Made by a program: the position numbers and the translations under genes. The notes under the pieces were generated by a model. It worked only from the letters and a program-made list of their open reading frames with translations, was not told the origin of the DNA and did not search any database. Below, in pieces: positions 34,435 to 43,700 of a stretch of 62,181 bases of DNA. Within the stretch, counting starts at the first letter, position 1, and every line of letters begins with the position of its first letter. Origin of the DNA: Acidobacteriota bacterium (lineage in GTDB: Bacteria > Acidobacteriota > Terriglobia > Acidiferrales > UBA7541). The DNA lies in the NCBI GenBank assembly GCA_003223325.1, contig QHYS01000085.1, positions 1-62,181 on the forward strand. The letters run 5' to 3'.

Positions 34435-35223
34435 ATGGAAGACAACAAGATTCTCGCCGGGAAAATCGCCATCGTCACGGGGGGGAGCCGCGGGATTGGC
34501 CGCGCCATCGCGTTGCGATTGGCGCGCGAGGGTGCGCAGGTGATGATCGCGGCGCGCGATAAAGTGGCGTTGGCCGACGCAGCCGACGCAATCGGCAAGG
34601 TCGGCGGCAAAGTGAAGACGCTCGCCGCCGATTTACGTGAGCCCGAAGCGCCGGGCGCGGTGGTGCGCGCGGCGCTGGAAGGGTTTGGCGCGATCGACAT
34701 CGTGGTGAACAATGCGGGCGCGACGCGGCGCGGCGAATTCCTAAAGCTTTCGGACGCGGATTGGACCGATGGTTTCGCACTGAAATTTTTCGGCGCGGTG
34801 CGCCTGGTGCGGGCGGCTTGGCCGCACCTGAAACAGCGGCGCGGCGCAGTGCTGAACATCATCGGGACCGGCGGCCGTACGCCCGGCCCGCTCTTTACCA
34901 TCGGCGGCTCGGTGAACGGCGCGTGTCTGTCGTTCACCAAGGCGCTGGCGGATATTGGAGTTCGCGATGGCGTGCAGGTGAACGCCGTCAATCCCGGGTA
35001 TATCCGCACCGACCGGCTGCGCGCCTGGCTGGACGCGGCCGCCGCGCAGCATGGCGGTGACTCGGAGGCCGCGGCGCGGGAGATGGTTACGCGCGCTAAT
35101 ATCGTGCGGTTGGGGGAGCCCGAGGACATCGCGAATCTGGCGGCATTCGTGCTGGCTCCGCAGAACAGGTTTTTGCAGGGCGCGTTGATTGATCTGGACG
35201 GCGGGATGACGAAAACGGTGTAG
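34435..35223 (+). CDS. Short-chain dehydrogenase/reductase lacking the Tyr-Lys pair
   Basis: 262 residues with a normal SDR Rossmann half: TGGSRGIGRAIAL near residue 15, NNAGATRRG near 90. The active-site strand NIIGTGGRTPG is followed by TIGGSVNGACLSFTKAL; aligning with Y-x-x-x-K families places Gly and Asn where Tyr and Lys should be. The later lysine is the one normally seen further along the helix. The C-terminal NPGYIRTDR and GALIDLDGG blocks are family-typical. Either the family uses other residues or it is not a dehydrogenase. It follows the MITE-like insertion and has no strong ribosome-binding site. Confidence 0.83.
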   Translation: MEDNKILAGKIAIVTGGSRGIGRAIALRLAREGAQVMIAARDKVALADAADAIGKVGGKVKTLAADLREPEAPGAVVRAALEGFGAIDIVVNNAGATRRGEFLKLSDADWTDGFALKFFGAVRLVRAAWPHLKQRRGAVLNIIGTGGRTPGPLFTIGGSVNGACLSFTKALADIGVRDGVQVNAVNPGYIRTDRLRAWLDAAAAQHGGDSEAAAREMVTRANIVRLGEPEDIANLAAFVLAPQNRFLQGALIDLDGGMTKTV

Positions 35224-35308
35224 CACCCCAGCACGAAACCGGCGCGCGCTGGCGACCGCGTGTACTCTGTTTGCAGACGGATACTAACCGACTATTCGGA
35301 GTCTGGAA

Positions 35309-35600
35309 CTACGATTTTGCGGATTTGCCTAGAAGTTCCTTCAGGCGCGCCCAGGACTGCTCGCGGGCTTTCCTGTCGGCATCGGTTGCATCCGGCATTT
35401 GCGGCTCACCGGCGGCCTGCGCCGTCATAGGTCACTTGTTCAAATTTCTTGCCGGCGGCTTTCATGTTCGCGGTGGCATCGGGTATGGTAGCGTCCACGC
35501 GAGCATCGTTCCTGGCGAAGAAACCATAAACGGGCGCCTTGATGCGGGCCATGTCGGCTTTATCCGGCGGCGTGCCGTAGAAAACGACCGGGGATTTGAA
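35309..35600 (-). pseudogene. C-terminal remnant of a dienelactone hydrolase family protein
   Basis: On the minus strand VVFYGTPPDKADMARIKAPVYGFFA...DARVDATIPDATANMKAAGK...VTYDGAG is the last third of a dienelactone-hydrolase-type alpha/beta hydrolase. The frame then shifts (near 35405), and another frame continues with DATDADRKAREQSWARLKELLGK to a TAG at 35309-35311. The catalytic Cys or Ser part is absent, so the gene is not functional. Confidence 0.75.
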
Positions 35601-35904
35601 TGCTACGGAGGAGCGCGCAGGCGCGCAGGCGATTGAGGTCGAGCGCATGCTTGCGGTCTCCGCCCCCTTGGGAACAAAGCGGCAGCTGCTCGGTATGGCG
35701 GAAAGCGCGATAATGAAAAGCGTGCGTTATTTGGTCGCGATCCTGTGCGGCGGCTCTGTGTGTTGCTTTATAAGGCCCCTGTACTTGCGGACAGTAGTAT
35801 TGGTTTCTCTTAGCTCCTAACCTGTTGCTTCTGGTGGTGTGCCCGGCATTTGGGAATCGGGCCGGCGCTTGCCCGGGAGATGCCTCGGAAAAGGACCCCC
35901 TCCA
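35601..35904. other. Intergenic region, nothing certain
   Basis: About 300 bases between the hydrolase remnant and the PilZ-like gene. A plus-strand ATG at 35714 opens a short hydrophobic frame (MKSVRYLVAILCGG), but it lacks a ribosome-binding site and ends after 35 residues. I see no supported gene. Confidence 0.35.
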
Positions 35905-36672
35905 ATGAAAAGACGTCCAACGGCAGCAAACGGAACAAAACTGGAACGCAGGAAGGAGACGCGTTTCCCGGTGAGCATTCCTATGCAAGTGAGTTGGAAG
36001 GGGGCGGACGGCGTGTTGATGAAAGAGGAGGCCTTCGCGAGGCTAGTGAATGCCTATGGCGGGCTATTGGAGATGGCGAATTATCCCGACCTCGGAACCA
36101 GAGTGACGCTCACAAACTTGCTCTCGGCCGAAACGATGGAGGCTCGCGTACTGGCGACGCCCAATTCCCGTGAGGGCGTTTCGCATGGGATTGTGGTGGA
36201 GCTCGTCACGCCCGACGAAAGCTTCTGGGGAGCAAGCCTGCAGATGAAGAAAGCGGGTGTGGAACTGCAAAGGCTGGAAAAGAGCTTGCGCTCACAGAAT
36301 CTCGATCTGCGGCTGCTCAAGGAGTTCCGCGACGCGGTTGACTATTTGCATGCCATCGCCGGGTCGGTACAGCAGGCGCGGGAACGCCAGATGGAAGGCG
36401 ATGAGGAAGGCGTGGACTCCTGGCTCGTTGCGGAGCGAATTCGCCGCACCATAAATTTTTGTCTCGAGGTGATTACAGACTTCGAAGCGGGCCGCATCAC
36501 CGAAGACACCAAGGGGTTGGCTGAGCTTCTAGAATCCGTGGAGCAGATTAGCCAGCGCTTTCGAAGCCTGCTTACCCCCGGGACTGCGAGCTCCGTACGG
36601 GATAGGCAGATTGCAACGCCCGAACCGTCGACGATTGGTCGGCGAAGCCGCGCTGAATCCCGCGGGAACTAG
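35905..36672 (+). CDS. PilZ-like domain protein with C-terminal helical region
   Basis: 255 residues from the ATG at 35905. Residues about 15-110 are PilZ-like: the basic ERRKETRFPV start corresponds to the R-x-x-x-R region, followed by VSIPMQVSW strands and VNAYGGLLEM in place of D/NxSxxG. Residues about 125-225 are predicted long helices (RLEKSLRSQNLDLRLLKEF, then YLHAIAGSVQQARERQM), followed by a Ser/Arg-rich tail. It may couple c-di-GMP or a related signal to a protein partner. The PilZ assignment is by pattern only. Confidence 0.68.
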   Translation: MKRRPTAANGTKLERRKETRFPVSIPMQVSWKGADGVLMKEEAFARLVNAYGGLLEMANYPDLGTRVTLTNLLSAETMEARVLATPNSREGVSHGIVVELVTPDESFWGASLQMKKAGVELQRLEKSLRSQNLDLRLLKEFRDAVDYLHAIAGSVQQARERQMEGDEEGVDSWLVAERIRRTINFCLEVITDFEAGRITEDTKGLAELLESVEQISQRFRSLLTPGTASSVRDRQIATPEPSTIGRRSRAESRGN

Positions 36673-36707
36673 TCAATCGGATGCTGGCGCGGCCGCAGTT
36701 TCGACGT

Positions 36708-36864
36708 TCATTGTTTGACGAGGTCCATGAGCTTCTGATCGGCCCTTTCTTCGTCCAAAGTTTCCCCTAGCAGTGTAGCCGCTTTTCTCTCGCCAAGAAT
36801 TGCGCGCCGAGCTGTAGGCAGCTAACTTGCGGTTTTCGACGCGCTCGACCTCCGCGTCAGGCAC
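36708..36864 (-). pseudogene. Fragment of a DUF892 (YciE/YciF) ferritin-like protein
   Basis: On the minus strand ERVENRKLAAYSSAR continues in one frame, then after a frameshift KAATLLGETLDEERADQKL and MDLVKQ reach a TGA at 36708-36710. This is the last helix pair of a DUF892 stress ferritin-like protein (typical: QRVEHYEIA...LLQETLDEE). The rest of the gene is missing, so this is a scar. Confidence 0.65.
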
Positions 36865-36938
36865 GCATGTTTAAAAAACGACACGTTTTGTAGGAAATTG
36901 ACAAGGACGCTGGGCAAAAGAGGTTCATACTTCAGGTT

Positions 36939-37294
36939 GTAAACGACCCCTGACTGGAAGTCAGAGGCTTTTCACTGGAGAGCATGCGCGACCATAGCAC
37001 AAAGATCAGACCGCCATCTCCGCGAAATTGGCCTTACCTCTCGGGTTCGGCACCTGCGTTCCCCGAAGGCCGTTGTGCCGGTTTACACCGGGCGACCAGC
37101 CCGGTCGCCGTTGGTCAAACCTACGACGGCGAAGGCGGCATTCGCTTGCGACCGCGCCTAGGTCCCAGCGCGGGGCGTCCGGATCGCTCCGGCAAAACAC
37201 AAGCGGCAGTGCCATTTGAGTGCGGTGACACCTTAGCATCCAAACGCCTCCTCCCCCGACTGAAGTCAGGGGTTTCCGGCGCAAGGAATTTTCT
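36939..37294 (+). mobile_element. 356-bp repeat element, copy B: candidate orphan HEARO / IscB-type omegaRNA
   Basis: Same element as 23201-23556, with T/C, T/G, A/C and C/A differences as the only changes seen. Copy B has GTCAGGGG where copy A has GTCCGGGG in the right-end hairpin. It begins at GTAAACGACC and ends before ATGA, which is the start codon of the PilZ gene. The 5' flank AGAGGTTCATACTTCAGGTT differs fully from that of copy A, as expected of independent insertions. No nuclease ORF is inside or next to it. Confidence 0.6.
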
Positions 37295-37612
37295 ATGAAG
37301 GTGGAACAACATCGCGCGACGCGCCACCGATTCGCCGCCCGGGCGGAAGTCGTGGATGTGGAGTCCGAAAAGCAGGTTGGGGCGCTCACCGGCGATTTGA
37401 GCGTCTTTGGCTGCTTCATCGAAACGAGGGCTCCCTTTCCGCGGGGAACGAAGGTGCGCATAAAAATTAATCACCGCGGATCGACATTCGTTGCCTTAGG
37501 GTACGTGTCCTATTCGCGACCGACCGGAATGGGCATTCGATTCGGCACCATTGAACCGGCCCACCAGCAGACCCTCGAAAACTGGCTGGCACAGCTCAGA
37601 ACTACCGACTAA
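37295..37612 (+). CDS. PilZ-domain protein fused to element-derived start
   Basis: 105 residues, a compact PilZ-like protein. It starts QHRATRHRFAA (R-x-x-x-R region), then GDLSVFGCFIETRAPFP (D-x-S-x-x-G position), a strand VALGYVSYSRP and a C-terminal helix ENWLAQL. It is similar to the PilZ protein at 11785-12174 in order and motif. Its ATG is the end of repeat copy B, which also provides AAGGA 7 bases upstream. The gene keeps a full-length PilZ domain, so the insertion probably landed exactly at the original start codon. Confidence 0.8.
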   Translation: MKVEQHRATRHRFAARAEVVDVESEKQVGALTGDLSVFGCFIETRAPFPRGTKVRIKINHRGSTFVALGYVSYSRPTGMGIRFGTIEPAHQQTLENWLAQLRTTD

Positions 37613-37693
37613 CCCAGATTCGGTCACGAATGTGTTGGCTTCTGCAATCCGTGGTCAAGCTTCGCGGCGCTCGCGCCGCCAAACTTCAACCAT

Positions 37694-38425
37694 TTACTTT
37701 GGCAGGGGAGCGCCCTTGCGTACCAGCAAGCGATGGCAGCACATAAACATGCCAGTGAAAGCCAGAACCGCGGGTACCAGGCCTAGCACAGCCCAGAGCG
37801 CCTCGGTGAACCAATCGAATCTGCCGAAATGCAGATTGGAGAGCCACGTAAGGACCTGGTCGCCAAAGCGCAGCTTGTCGGCGGAGCCGGGATCAAATGT
37901 GTCGACGATGCTATCGAACGGCCGGGGGAAGGAAAAGTAGATTCCCGAGATGCCCCACACCATTACGAAGAGAAAGCAACAGAATCCGAGCACATTGTGC
38001 AGGTCCCAATTGATTCGCGCAAAGCTCGATCTCCAATTAACCGTCAGACTCCGGCGCCAATGCGCGATTCCCGGCCACCATAGAACCACTCCCGTCAGGC
38101 AAAGCAGTGTCAGAGAGATTGCCCCGATGCCGTTCAGGCGCCGGCCGGTGTCTCCCATTAACAATTCACCGTGAAACTTCACGAGCCATTCGACGACGCG
38201 GAAAATGACCGACTGGGGATCGGCCGCAACCTCGAGCTCATTGCGAAAAACGATCATGCTGCCGGAAACACTCATGTACGCGAGATAGACGCTGGCTACC
38301 ATTCCCACCCACAGGTGAATTTGGAACAAGGCGCGGCGCAGCAACAAACTTTCAGGATGGTGCAGCCATCGCTGCCAAGCGGAGACTTCGTGCCGGCGAG
38401 CCACTGTGGAAGGCGAAGTTTCCAT
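37694..38425 (-). CDS. PepSY_TM family membrane protein without the periplasmic PepSY segment
   Basis: 243 residues from ATG 38425. Helices match the protein at 9748-10668: QIHLWVGMVASVY, WWPGIAHWRRSL, WDLHNVLGFCC, WGISGIYFSFP and a last helix ending in CCHRLL. Compared with that paralogue, about 70 residues between helix 1 (FRNELEVA) and the next conserved block (FHGELL) are missing, which is where PepSY lies. This could be a natural short form or an internal deletion kept in frame. It starts 4 bases after the stop of the unknown gene upstream, so they form an operon. Confidence 0.82.
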   Translation of the reverse strand: METSPSTVARRHEVSAWQRWLHHPESLLLRRALFQIHLWVGMVASVYLAYMSVSGSMIVFRNELEVAADPQSVIFRVVEWLVKFHGELLMGDTGRRLNGIGAISLTLLCLTGVVLWWPGIAHWRRSLTVNWRSSFARINWDLHNVLGFCCFLFVMVWGISGIYFSFPRPFDSIVDTFDPGSADKLRFGDQVLTWLSNLHFGRFDWFTEALWAVLGLVPAVLAFTGMFMCCHRLLVRKGAPLPK

Positions 38426-38429
38426 TCTT

Positions 38430-39197
38430 TTACAGCAACACGCGAACCGATCGATCGCTGCCCCTGGGCGGCAGTTTCGGGGGCCGGGCGCCATGGCGCT
38501 CGGCGCTGGCCACCGGAACGTAGCTCAGTTGCTCGCCGCTACGAGCGCAACGGAGCATCAAGCCGCCGCGGCTCATGTCTCCTCGTCCCACAAATTCGGC
38601 AGGGAAGAGCAGCCGCTCTTGGAAGATTTGCAGTAAGGGTTCAACATATTTTGGCGTAGCGATGCTGCCCAAGAGAACGATCTCGCAGCGGCTTCCCATG
38701 TGCTTGGCAAGCCGCCATGCATCACGCTCCAGGGGAATGCGGTAGCGCTCCTCAGAGGGAGTGACCGGCACGGAGGAGATGGCGCACAGCCTTTCTCGGG
38801 TTAACAGCATCTCGGGACAGAGCAGCCCGCCGCAGGCCGTAATCACCAGCGCTCCGGCTGTATTGGGCGGAGGTTGAGCGAACGCCTTGGCATAAGCGAG
38901 CTTGCCGCGGAAATAGAGGCCGCTGATAAAGGAGAAGGCTTCGCCGAGGGTCAATCGGCCGTCGCGAAGCCGGAGCGCCAGTGGGAAGCTAGCGTCTTCG
39001 CGCAGGATCAACTTGGCGCGAATGCCACTGACGTTTGCGGGGGAGAGAAGAAAGATGCGAGGAACGGGCTCGGAGTCGGGAAGAGCGAAATCTCCGGAGC
39101 CGCCCGCGGCTTTCTTGTCAACGCCCGCGTTTTCGGTTTGGCCGAGCGCACCGCTGTTGCGGCGCGGCTGTCGAGTTTTTCGCGCTTTTTGTGGCAC
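38430..39197 (-). CDS. Conserved-looking protein of unknown function
   Basis: 255 residues; I do not recognise the family. The first 45 residues are low-complexity and basic. The body starts RIFLLSPANVSGIRAKLIL, contains LRLRDGRLTLGEAFSFIS, a hydrophobic ALVITACGGLLCPEMLL segment, CEIVLLGSIATPKYVEPLL and a C-terminal FPAEFVGRGDMSRGGLMLR. The alternation of strands and helices suggests a cytosolic alpha/beta fold. No signal peptide. Stop 38430 lies 4 bases before the PepSY-type start, pointing to a functional link, perhaps with iron or redox membrane proteins. Confidence 0.6.
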   Translation of the reverse strand: MPQKARKTRQPRRNSGALGQTENAGVDKKAAGGSGDFALPDSEPVPRIFLLSPANVSGIRAKLILREDASFPLALRLRDGRLTLGEAFSFISGLYFRGKLAYAKAFAQPPPNTAGALVITACGGLLCPEMLLTRERLCAISSVPVTPSEERYRIPLERDAWRLAKHMGSRCEIVLLGSIATPKYVEPLLQIFQERLLFPAEFVGRGDMSRGGLMLRCARSGEQLSYVPVASAERHGARPPKLPPRGSDRSVRVLL

Positions 39198-39573
39198 CCA
39201 GGAATAATAGCTTAGGTTTCGAGGAAGGCAACTTGTCTCAGGCCAGTAGGAATGTCTGGCCTACCAGCGGGTTTGACGCTCGGCCGGCGATCGCGCGCCA
39301 CTAGGTGGTGCTCGGGCGAGGCGTAATGCCGTTCGGTAGCGTGTGCCGTTTGACGCGCCGCGGTCATCTATCATCTAAATGACCTGAATTTTTTTGGGGG
39401 ATGTCGTTCAATGGGTACCACGAGAGCGACAGCAAGGGTTATCGCCCTGTACAATAGACAGCCGCAGCGAGTCATCTATTTCGCTGGGCCAAACTAAATC
39501 GTTAACCAACACAGGCTCTAGAAGGTTTGTAGGTAAGACTATAGGGTCCCTGGGTGGGGAGCGGAGAACCTGG
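39198..39573. other. Regulatory region upstream of the RND efflux operon
   Basis: 376 bases between divergent genes with no coding signal. It includes a hairpin AGGCCAG/CTGGCCT (39240-39246 with 39256-39262), a possible -35 TTGACG (39350-39355), and a 23-base palindrome listed separately. The efflux operon promoter is probably here. Confidence 0.5.
39362..39384. promoter_or_regulatory. Operator-like palindrome before the efflux operon
   Basis: GGTCAT (39362-39367) and ATGACC (39379-39384) are perfect arms separated by 11 bases, about 190 bases before the adaptor gene. TTGACG lies just upstream, so the palindrome would sit over a promoter. This arrangement is typical of TetR-family repression of RND pumps, but no regulator gene is adjacent. 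Confidence 0.4.
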
Positions 39574-40770
39574 ATGAAATGGAGCAAGGAAATCACGGCG
39601 GCCGCGGCGCTGGCCGTTTTGCTGGTGATCTCGGGATGCGCCAAAAAGAGTACCCAGGCTGCGGGACCGCCGCAATCTGCTCCGCTGGTTACCGTGGCGG
39701 CGGCTACGGCCCATGACGTTCCGGTATATCTCGAGGAGATCGGTCGCAGCGGTGCTTTTGAATCGGTGACCGTGACACCACAGATTTCCGGCAAGATCAT
39801 CGAGAGGCATTTTCAGGACGGCGCGGAGCTCAAAAAAGACCAGCTCTTATTCACCATAGATCCTCGGCCTTACCAGGCTCAGCTCGATTCGGCCCAGGCG
39901 CAGCTCGCGCAAAGCAAGGCGGCGCTGGATTTGGCCAAGACGCAATTAAAGATGTATGACAGCATCGCCAATACGCGCGCCGTTTCCCAGCTCGACGTCG
40001 AGACGAAGAAGAACACCGTGGCCGTGGATGAGGCCCAAGTACAAGCGAACGAAGCCGCCGTGGAAAACGCCAAGCTCAACCTGGACTACTGCTACATCCA
40101 TTCGCCGATCGACGGCCGGGCGGGAATGAGACTGGTGGACGTGGGTAATGTGGTGCAGACGAATACCACCGGGCTGCTGCTCATTCAACGGCTGGACCCG
40201 ATCTACGCGGACTTCACCGTCACGGAGGCCGATCTTCCGGAAGTGCAGCGGCAGCTCAGTCGAGGGTCTTTGCATGCCTTGGTGCGCATTCCCTCGGATC
40301 CACCGAACCGAGCGCGCGAGGGCAAACTGACCTTCGTGGATAATACGGTGCAGAATGCCACCGGCACGGTAAACCTGCGGGCCACCATTGCCAATGCTGA
40401 CCACCATTTTTGGCCGGGACAGTTCGTAAACGTGACGTTGGTTTTGGCTACCGTGAAGGGCGCGGTGCTCATCCCCAATCAAGCTACGCAAATCAGCCAG
40501 CAGGGTCCCTATGTTTACGTGGTCAGGTCCGACCAGACGGCGGAGTTGCGCCAGGTAACGCTGGGCCAGCGGCAGGGTGACGACGTGGTGGTGACGAAGG
40601 GGGTCGCAGACGGTGAGCAGGTGATCGTCACCGGCCAGCTCACGGTTGCGCCTGGCGGCAAAGTTCGCGTGCAAGAAACTGGATCAGCGAATGCGCCGCC
40701 TGGCGGCGTATCCTCCCGTTCCGGGTCCCTGGCGAAATCATCCCATTCCGGCAGTACCGGCAAGAGCTGA
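39574..40770 (+). CDS. RND efflux periplasmic adaptor (membrane fusion protein), lipoprotein
   Basis: 398 residues from ATG 39574. A lipoprotein signal with lipobox VISGCAKK (about residue 22) anchors it. The adaptor order is barrel-lipoyl-hairpin-lipoyl-barrel: EIGRSGAFESVTVTPQISGKI (lipoyl half), a long alpha hairpin (YQAQLDSAQAQLAQSKAALD ... AVENAKLNL), the second lipoyl half CYIHSPIDGRAGMRLVDVGN, and C-terminal VTLGQRQGDDVVVTKG. It is of MdtA/AcrA type. It is followed 13 bases later by the pump gene and then the outer-membrane channel, a full tripartite operon. Confidence 0.92.
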   Translation: MKWSKEITAAAALAVLLVISGCAKKSTQAAGPPQSAPLVTVAAATAHDVPVYLEEIGRSGAFESVTVTPQISGKIIERHFQDGAELKKDQLLFTIDPRPYQAQLDSAQAQLAQSKAALDLAKTQLKMYDSIANTRAVSQLDVETKKNTVAVDEAQVQANEAAVENAKLNLDYCYIHSPIDGRAGMRLVDVGNVVQTNTTGLLLIQRLDPIYADFTVTEADLPEVQRQLSRGSLHALVRIPSDPPNRAREGKLTFVDNTVQNATGTVNLRATIANADHHFWPGQFVNVTLVLATVKGAVLIPNQATQISQQGPYVYVVRSDQTAELRQVTLGQRQGDDVVVTKGVADGEQVIVTGQLTVAPGGKVRVQETGSANAPPGGVSSRSGSLAKSSHSGSTGKS

Positions 40771-40783
40771 GAGGGCGGCTGGC

Positions 40784-43700
40784 TTGAACCTTTCCGAATT
40801 ATTTGTACGCCGGCCAGTGATGACGGTGGTGTTGACCGCCTCGGTGATTCTCTTCGGCCTACTGGCCTACTTCGATCTTCCGGTGAACGATTTACCGGCC
40901 GTGGATTATCCGGTGATTCAGGTCAGCGTGGGTTATCCGGGTGCCACGCCGGAGACGATGGCTAATAACGTGGCCACGCCGCTGGAACGCCAGTTCATGC
41001 AAATTCCCGGGCTGGAGATGGTGACGTCCAACAGCGGCACAGGCCACAGCAACTTCGTCTTGCAGTTTCATCTTTCTAAGAGTGTTGATGCCGCGGCCAC
41101 GGACGTGCAAGCGGCCATCAGCCAGGCCACCGGGCAATTGCCGGTCGACCTCCCCAGCCCGCCGATCTTCACGAAGACAAATGACCAGCGATACCGTCAC
41201 CGAAGGGCAGCTCTTCGACTACGCCAACACGCAAGTGGGCGAGCGGCTCAGCATTCTGCCGGGCGTGAGCCAAGTGCAAGTTTTCGGCACGCAATCGGCC
41301 GTGCGCATCAAAGCGGATCCTTCGGCGATGGCCAGCCGCAACATCACCGTAGACGATCTGAACAGCGCGATCAAGAACGGCACGGCGTACACGGGAGCAG
41401 GGCAGCTCGATGGCGAGCATCGCACTTTCCTGCTTCAGCCCCAAGGGCAACTGACCAAGGCGGAAGATTACAACGGCCTCATCGTCAGCCAGAACAATGG
41501 CCGGCCGGTCTATCTGAAGGATGTGGCCAAGGCTGCCGACAGCGTGCAGGACGAGCGTGTCAACATGCGCTTCTGGGTACGGGGCCACCAGGTACCTTCG
41601 GCGATTGTGGTCATCTTAGTTTTCCGCCGAGCCGGCTCTAACGCCGTGCAAGTGGCCAAAGAAGTGCGCGACGCTGCGCCCAGCATCCGCGCTACGCTGC
41701 CGAGTTCGATAGACCTCGTGCCGATCTACGACCGTTCGCTAACCATTGTGAACAGCGTAAAAGATGTCCAAAGCACGTTGCTGATCGCCTTCGGTCTGGT
41801 CGTGCTGGTCATCTTTTTATTTCTGGGGCGGGCCACCGACACCCTGATCCCGGCGGTAGCGCTGCCACTGTCGTTGCTGCTCACGTTCGTGGTCATGAAT
41901 GTTCTGGGCTATAGCTTGGACAATCTTTCACTGATGGCGCTGACGCTGGCGATCGGATTCCTGGTGGATGACGCCATCGTCTTTCTGGAAAATACGGTTC
42001 GCCTAATGGAGGAAGGGCACGGGGCGTTCGAAGCGACGTTAGACTCGGCGCGAGAGATCAGCTTCACGATTTTGGCCATGACCATTTCACTGGCGGCCGT
42101 GTTTATTCCGCTGGTTTTCATGAGCGGCCTGGTTGGTCGTATCTTCCGCGAATTTTCGATCACCATCATCGTGGCCATATTCGCAAGCGGAATCGTATCG
42201 CTGACGCTTACGCCTTTGATGTGTTCGAGGCTGCTGAGCCGGCGCGGTGAAGGTGCTAAAAAAAATTGGATGGAGCGCGTGATCGGAGGGATCGAGGGCC
42301 GCGTTTTGAATCTATACGGGCGCTCGCTGTGGTTCTTCCTGCGGCAGCGCTGGGTTTCGGCTCTGGTGTGGCTCGGCTGCCTGACAGGCACGGGATATTT
42401 TTTTTATGTCGTTCCCAAGGCGTTTCTGCCCATTGGCGATAGCTCCTTTGTGCGCGGCGTGTTTGTGGCGCAGGAGGGTTCGTCGCCGGAGCAGATGCAT
42501 GTCTATCAACTTCAATCCGAAGAGGCTTTGCACTCGGACCCGGCTGTTGATGTGACATTCACCATGTCCGGTGCCACCTCGTTTTTCCCGGCCAATCAGG
42601 GAATCATATTCACGGTGCTGAAAGATCCCGACCAGAGGCCGCCCATCCAGGCAGTTTCGGCACAACTGATGGGGATGATCAATTCGAGAGTGCCGGGGCT
42701 GCTGACGTTCCTGCAGCCGAGCCCGGTTCTGCAGATTAGCACCGGCGCGACTGCGAATTTTCAGGGCCAGTTTGCCTATTCGCTATCGGGCATCGATCCC
42801 AACCAGGTCTATTCGGTCGCCGGGCAATTGATGGCCAAGATGCGCGAGTTTCCGGGATTCTTGTTCCTGAATTCGGACCTCTTTAATCACACTCCGAATC
42901 TGCAAGTCGATATCCTGCGGGATCAGGCCAAGATTTATGGAGTCTCCGAAGCACGCATTCTTGCGCTGCTACACAACGCCTATTCACAGAATTACACCTA
43001 TCTTATCAAGCGGCCCAACGACCAATACCAGGTGATCCTGGAAGTAGCGGATAGCGATCGCGCCGATCCGCAGGACTTGAATCTGCTGTACATCAAGAGC
43101 GACGACGGCCAGCGGATGGTGCCGCTGCACGCAGTAACCAAGTGGTCGTCCCTGCTTGGCCCGCAGGCCGTCAACCACATCAACCAGTTCACCAGCGTAA
43201 CTGTCTTTTTCAACCTCAAGCCGGGCTACACGATTGGCCAAGCCACGCAGTTTGTCGAGGACGCCGCCAGGCAAATCCTGCCGATCGACGTCCGCGGCAG
43301 CTTGCAGGGCGAGGCCTTAACGTTCCGCGACACCGTCTCGAGCCTGACCATACTCATGTTCTTGGCCGTTTTCGTGATGTACGTAATCCTGGCCATTCTG
43401 TACGAGAATTATCTGCACCCGATTACTGTACTTTCTTCGCTTCCGGTGGCGTTGGTTGGCGGATTATTGACTCTATGGATCTTCCATGCGGAAGCTTCGC
43501 TCTACGCCTTCATTGGCATGTTCATGCTCATGGGTATCGTCAAGAAGAACGGAATCCTGATCGTGGACTTTGCGCAACAACGAGTGGAGCAAGGCATTAA
43601 CGATTTGCAGGCGATTCACGATGCCAGCATGGAGCGCTTCCGCCCGATCATGATGACCACGCTCGCAGCGTTAATGGGGGCATTGCCCATCGCGTTGGGA

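Noticed and set aside
36939-37294. Repeats as parts of a CRISPR array or as duplicated gene segments
   Set aside because: Two copies 13.7 kb apart, 356 bp each, without spacers; the end hairpins and different flanks fit a transposable element.
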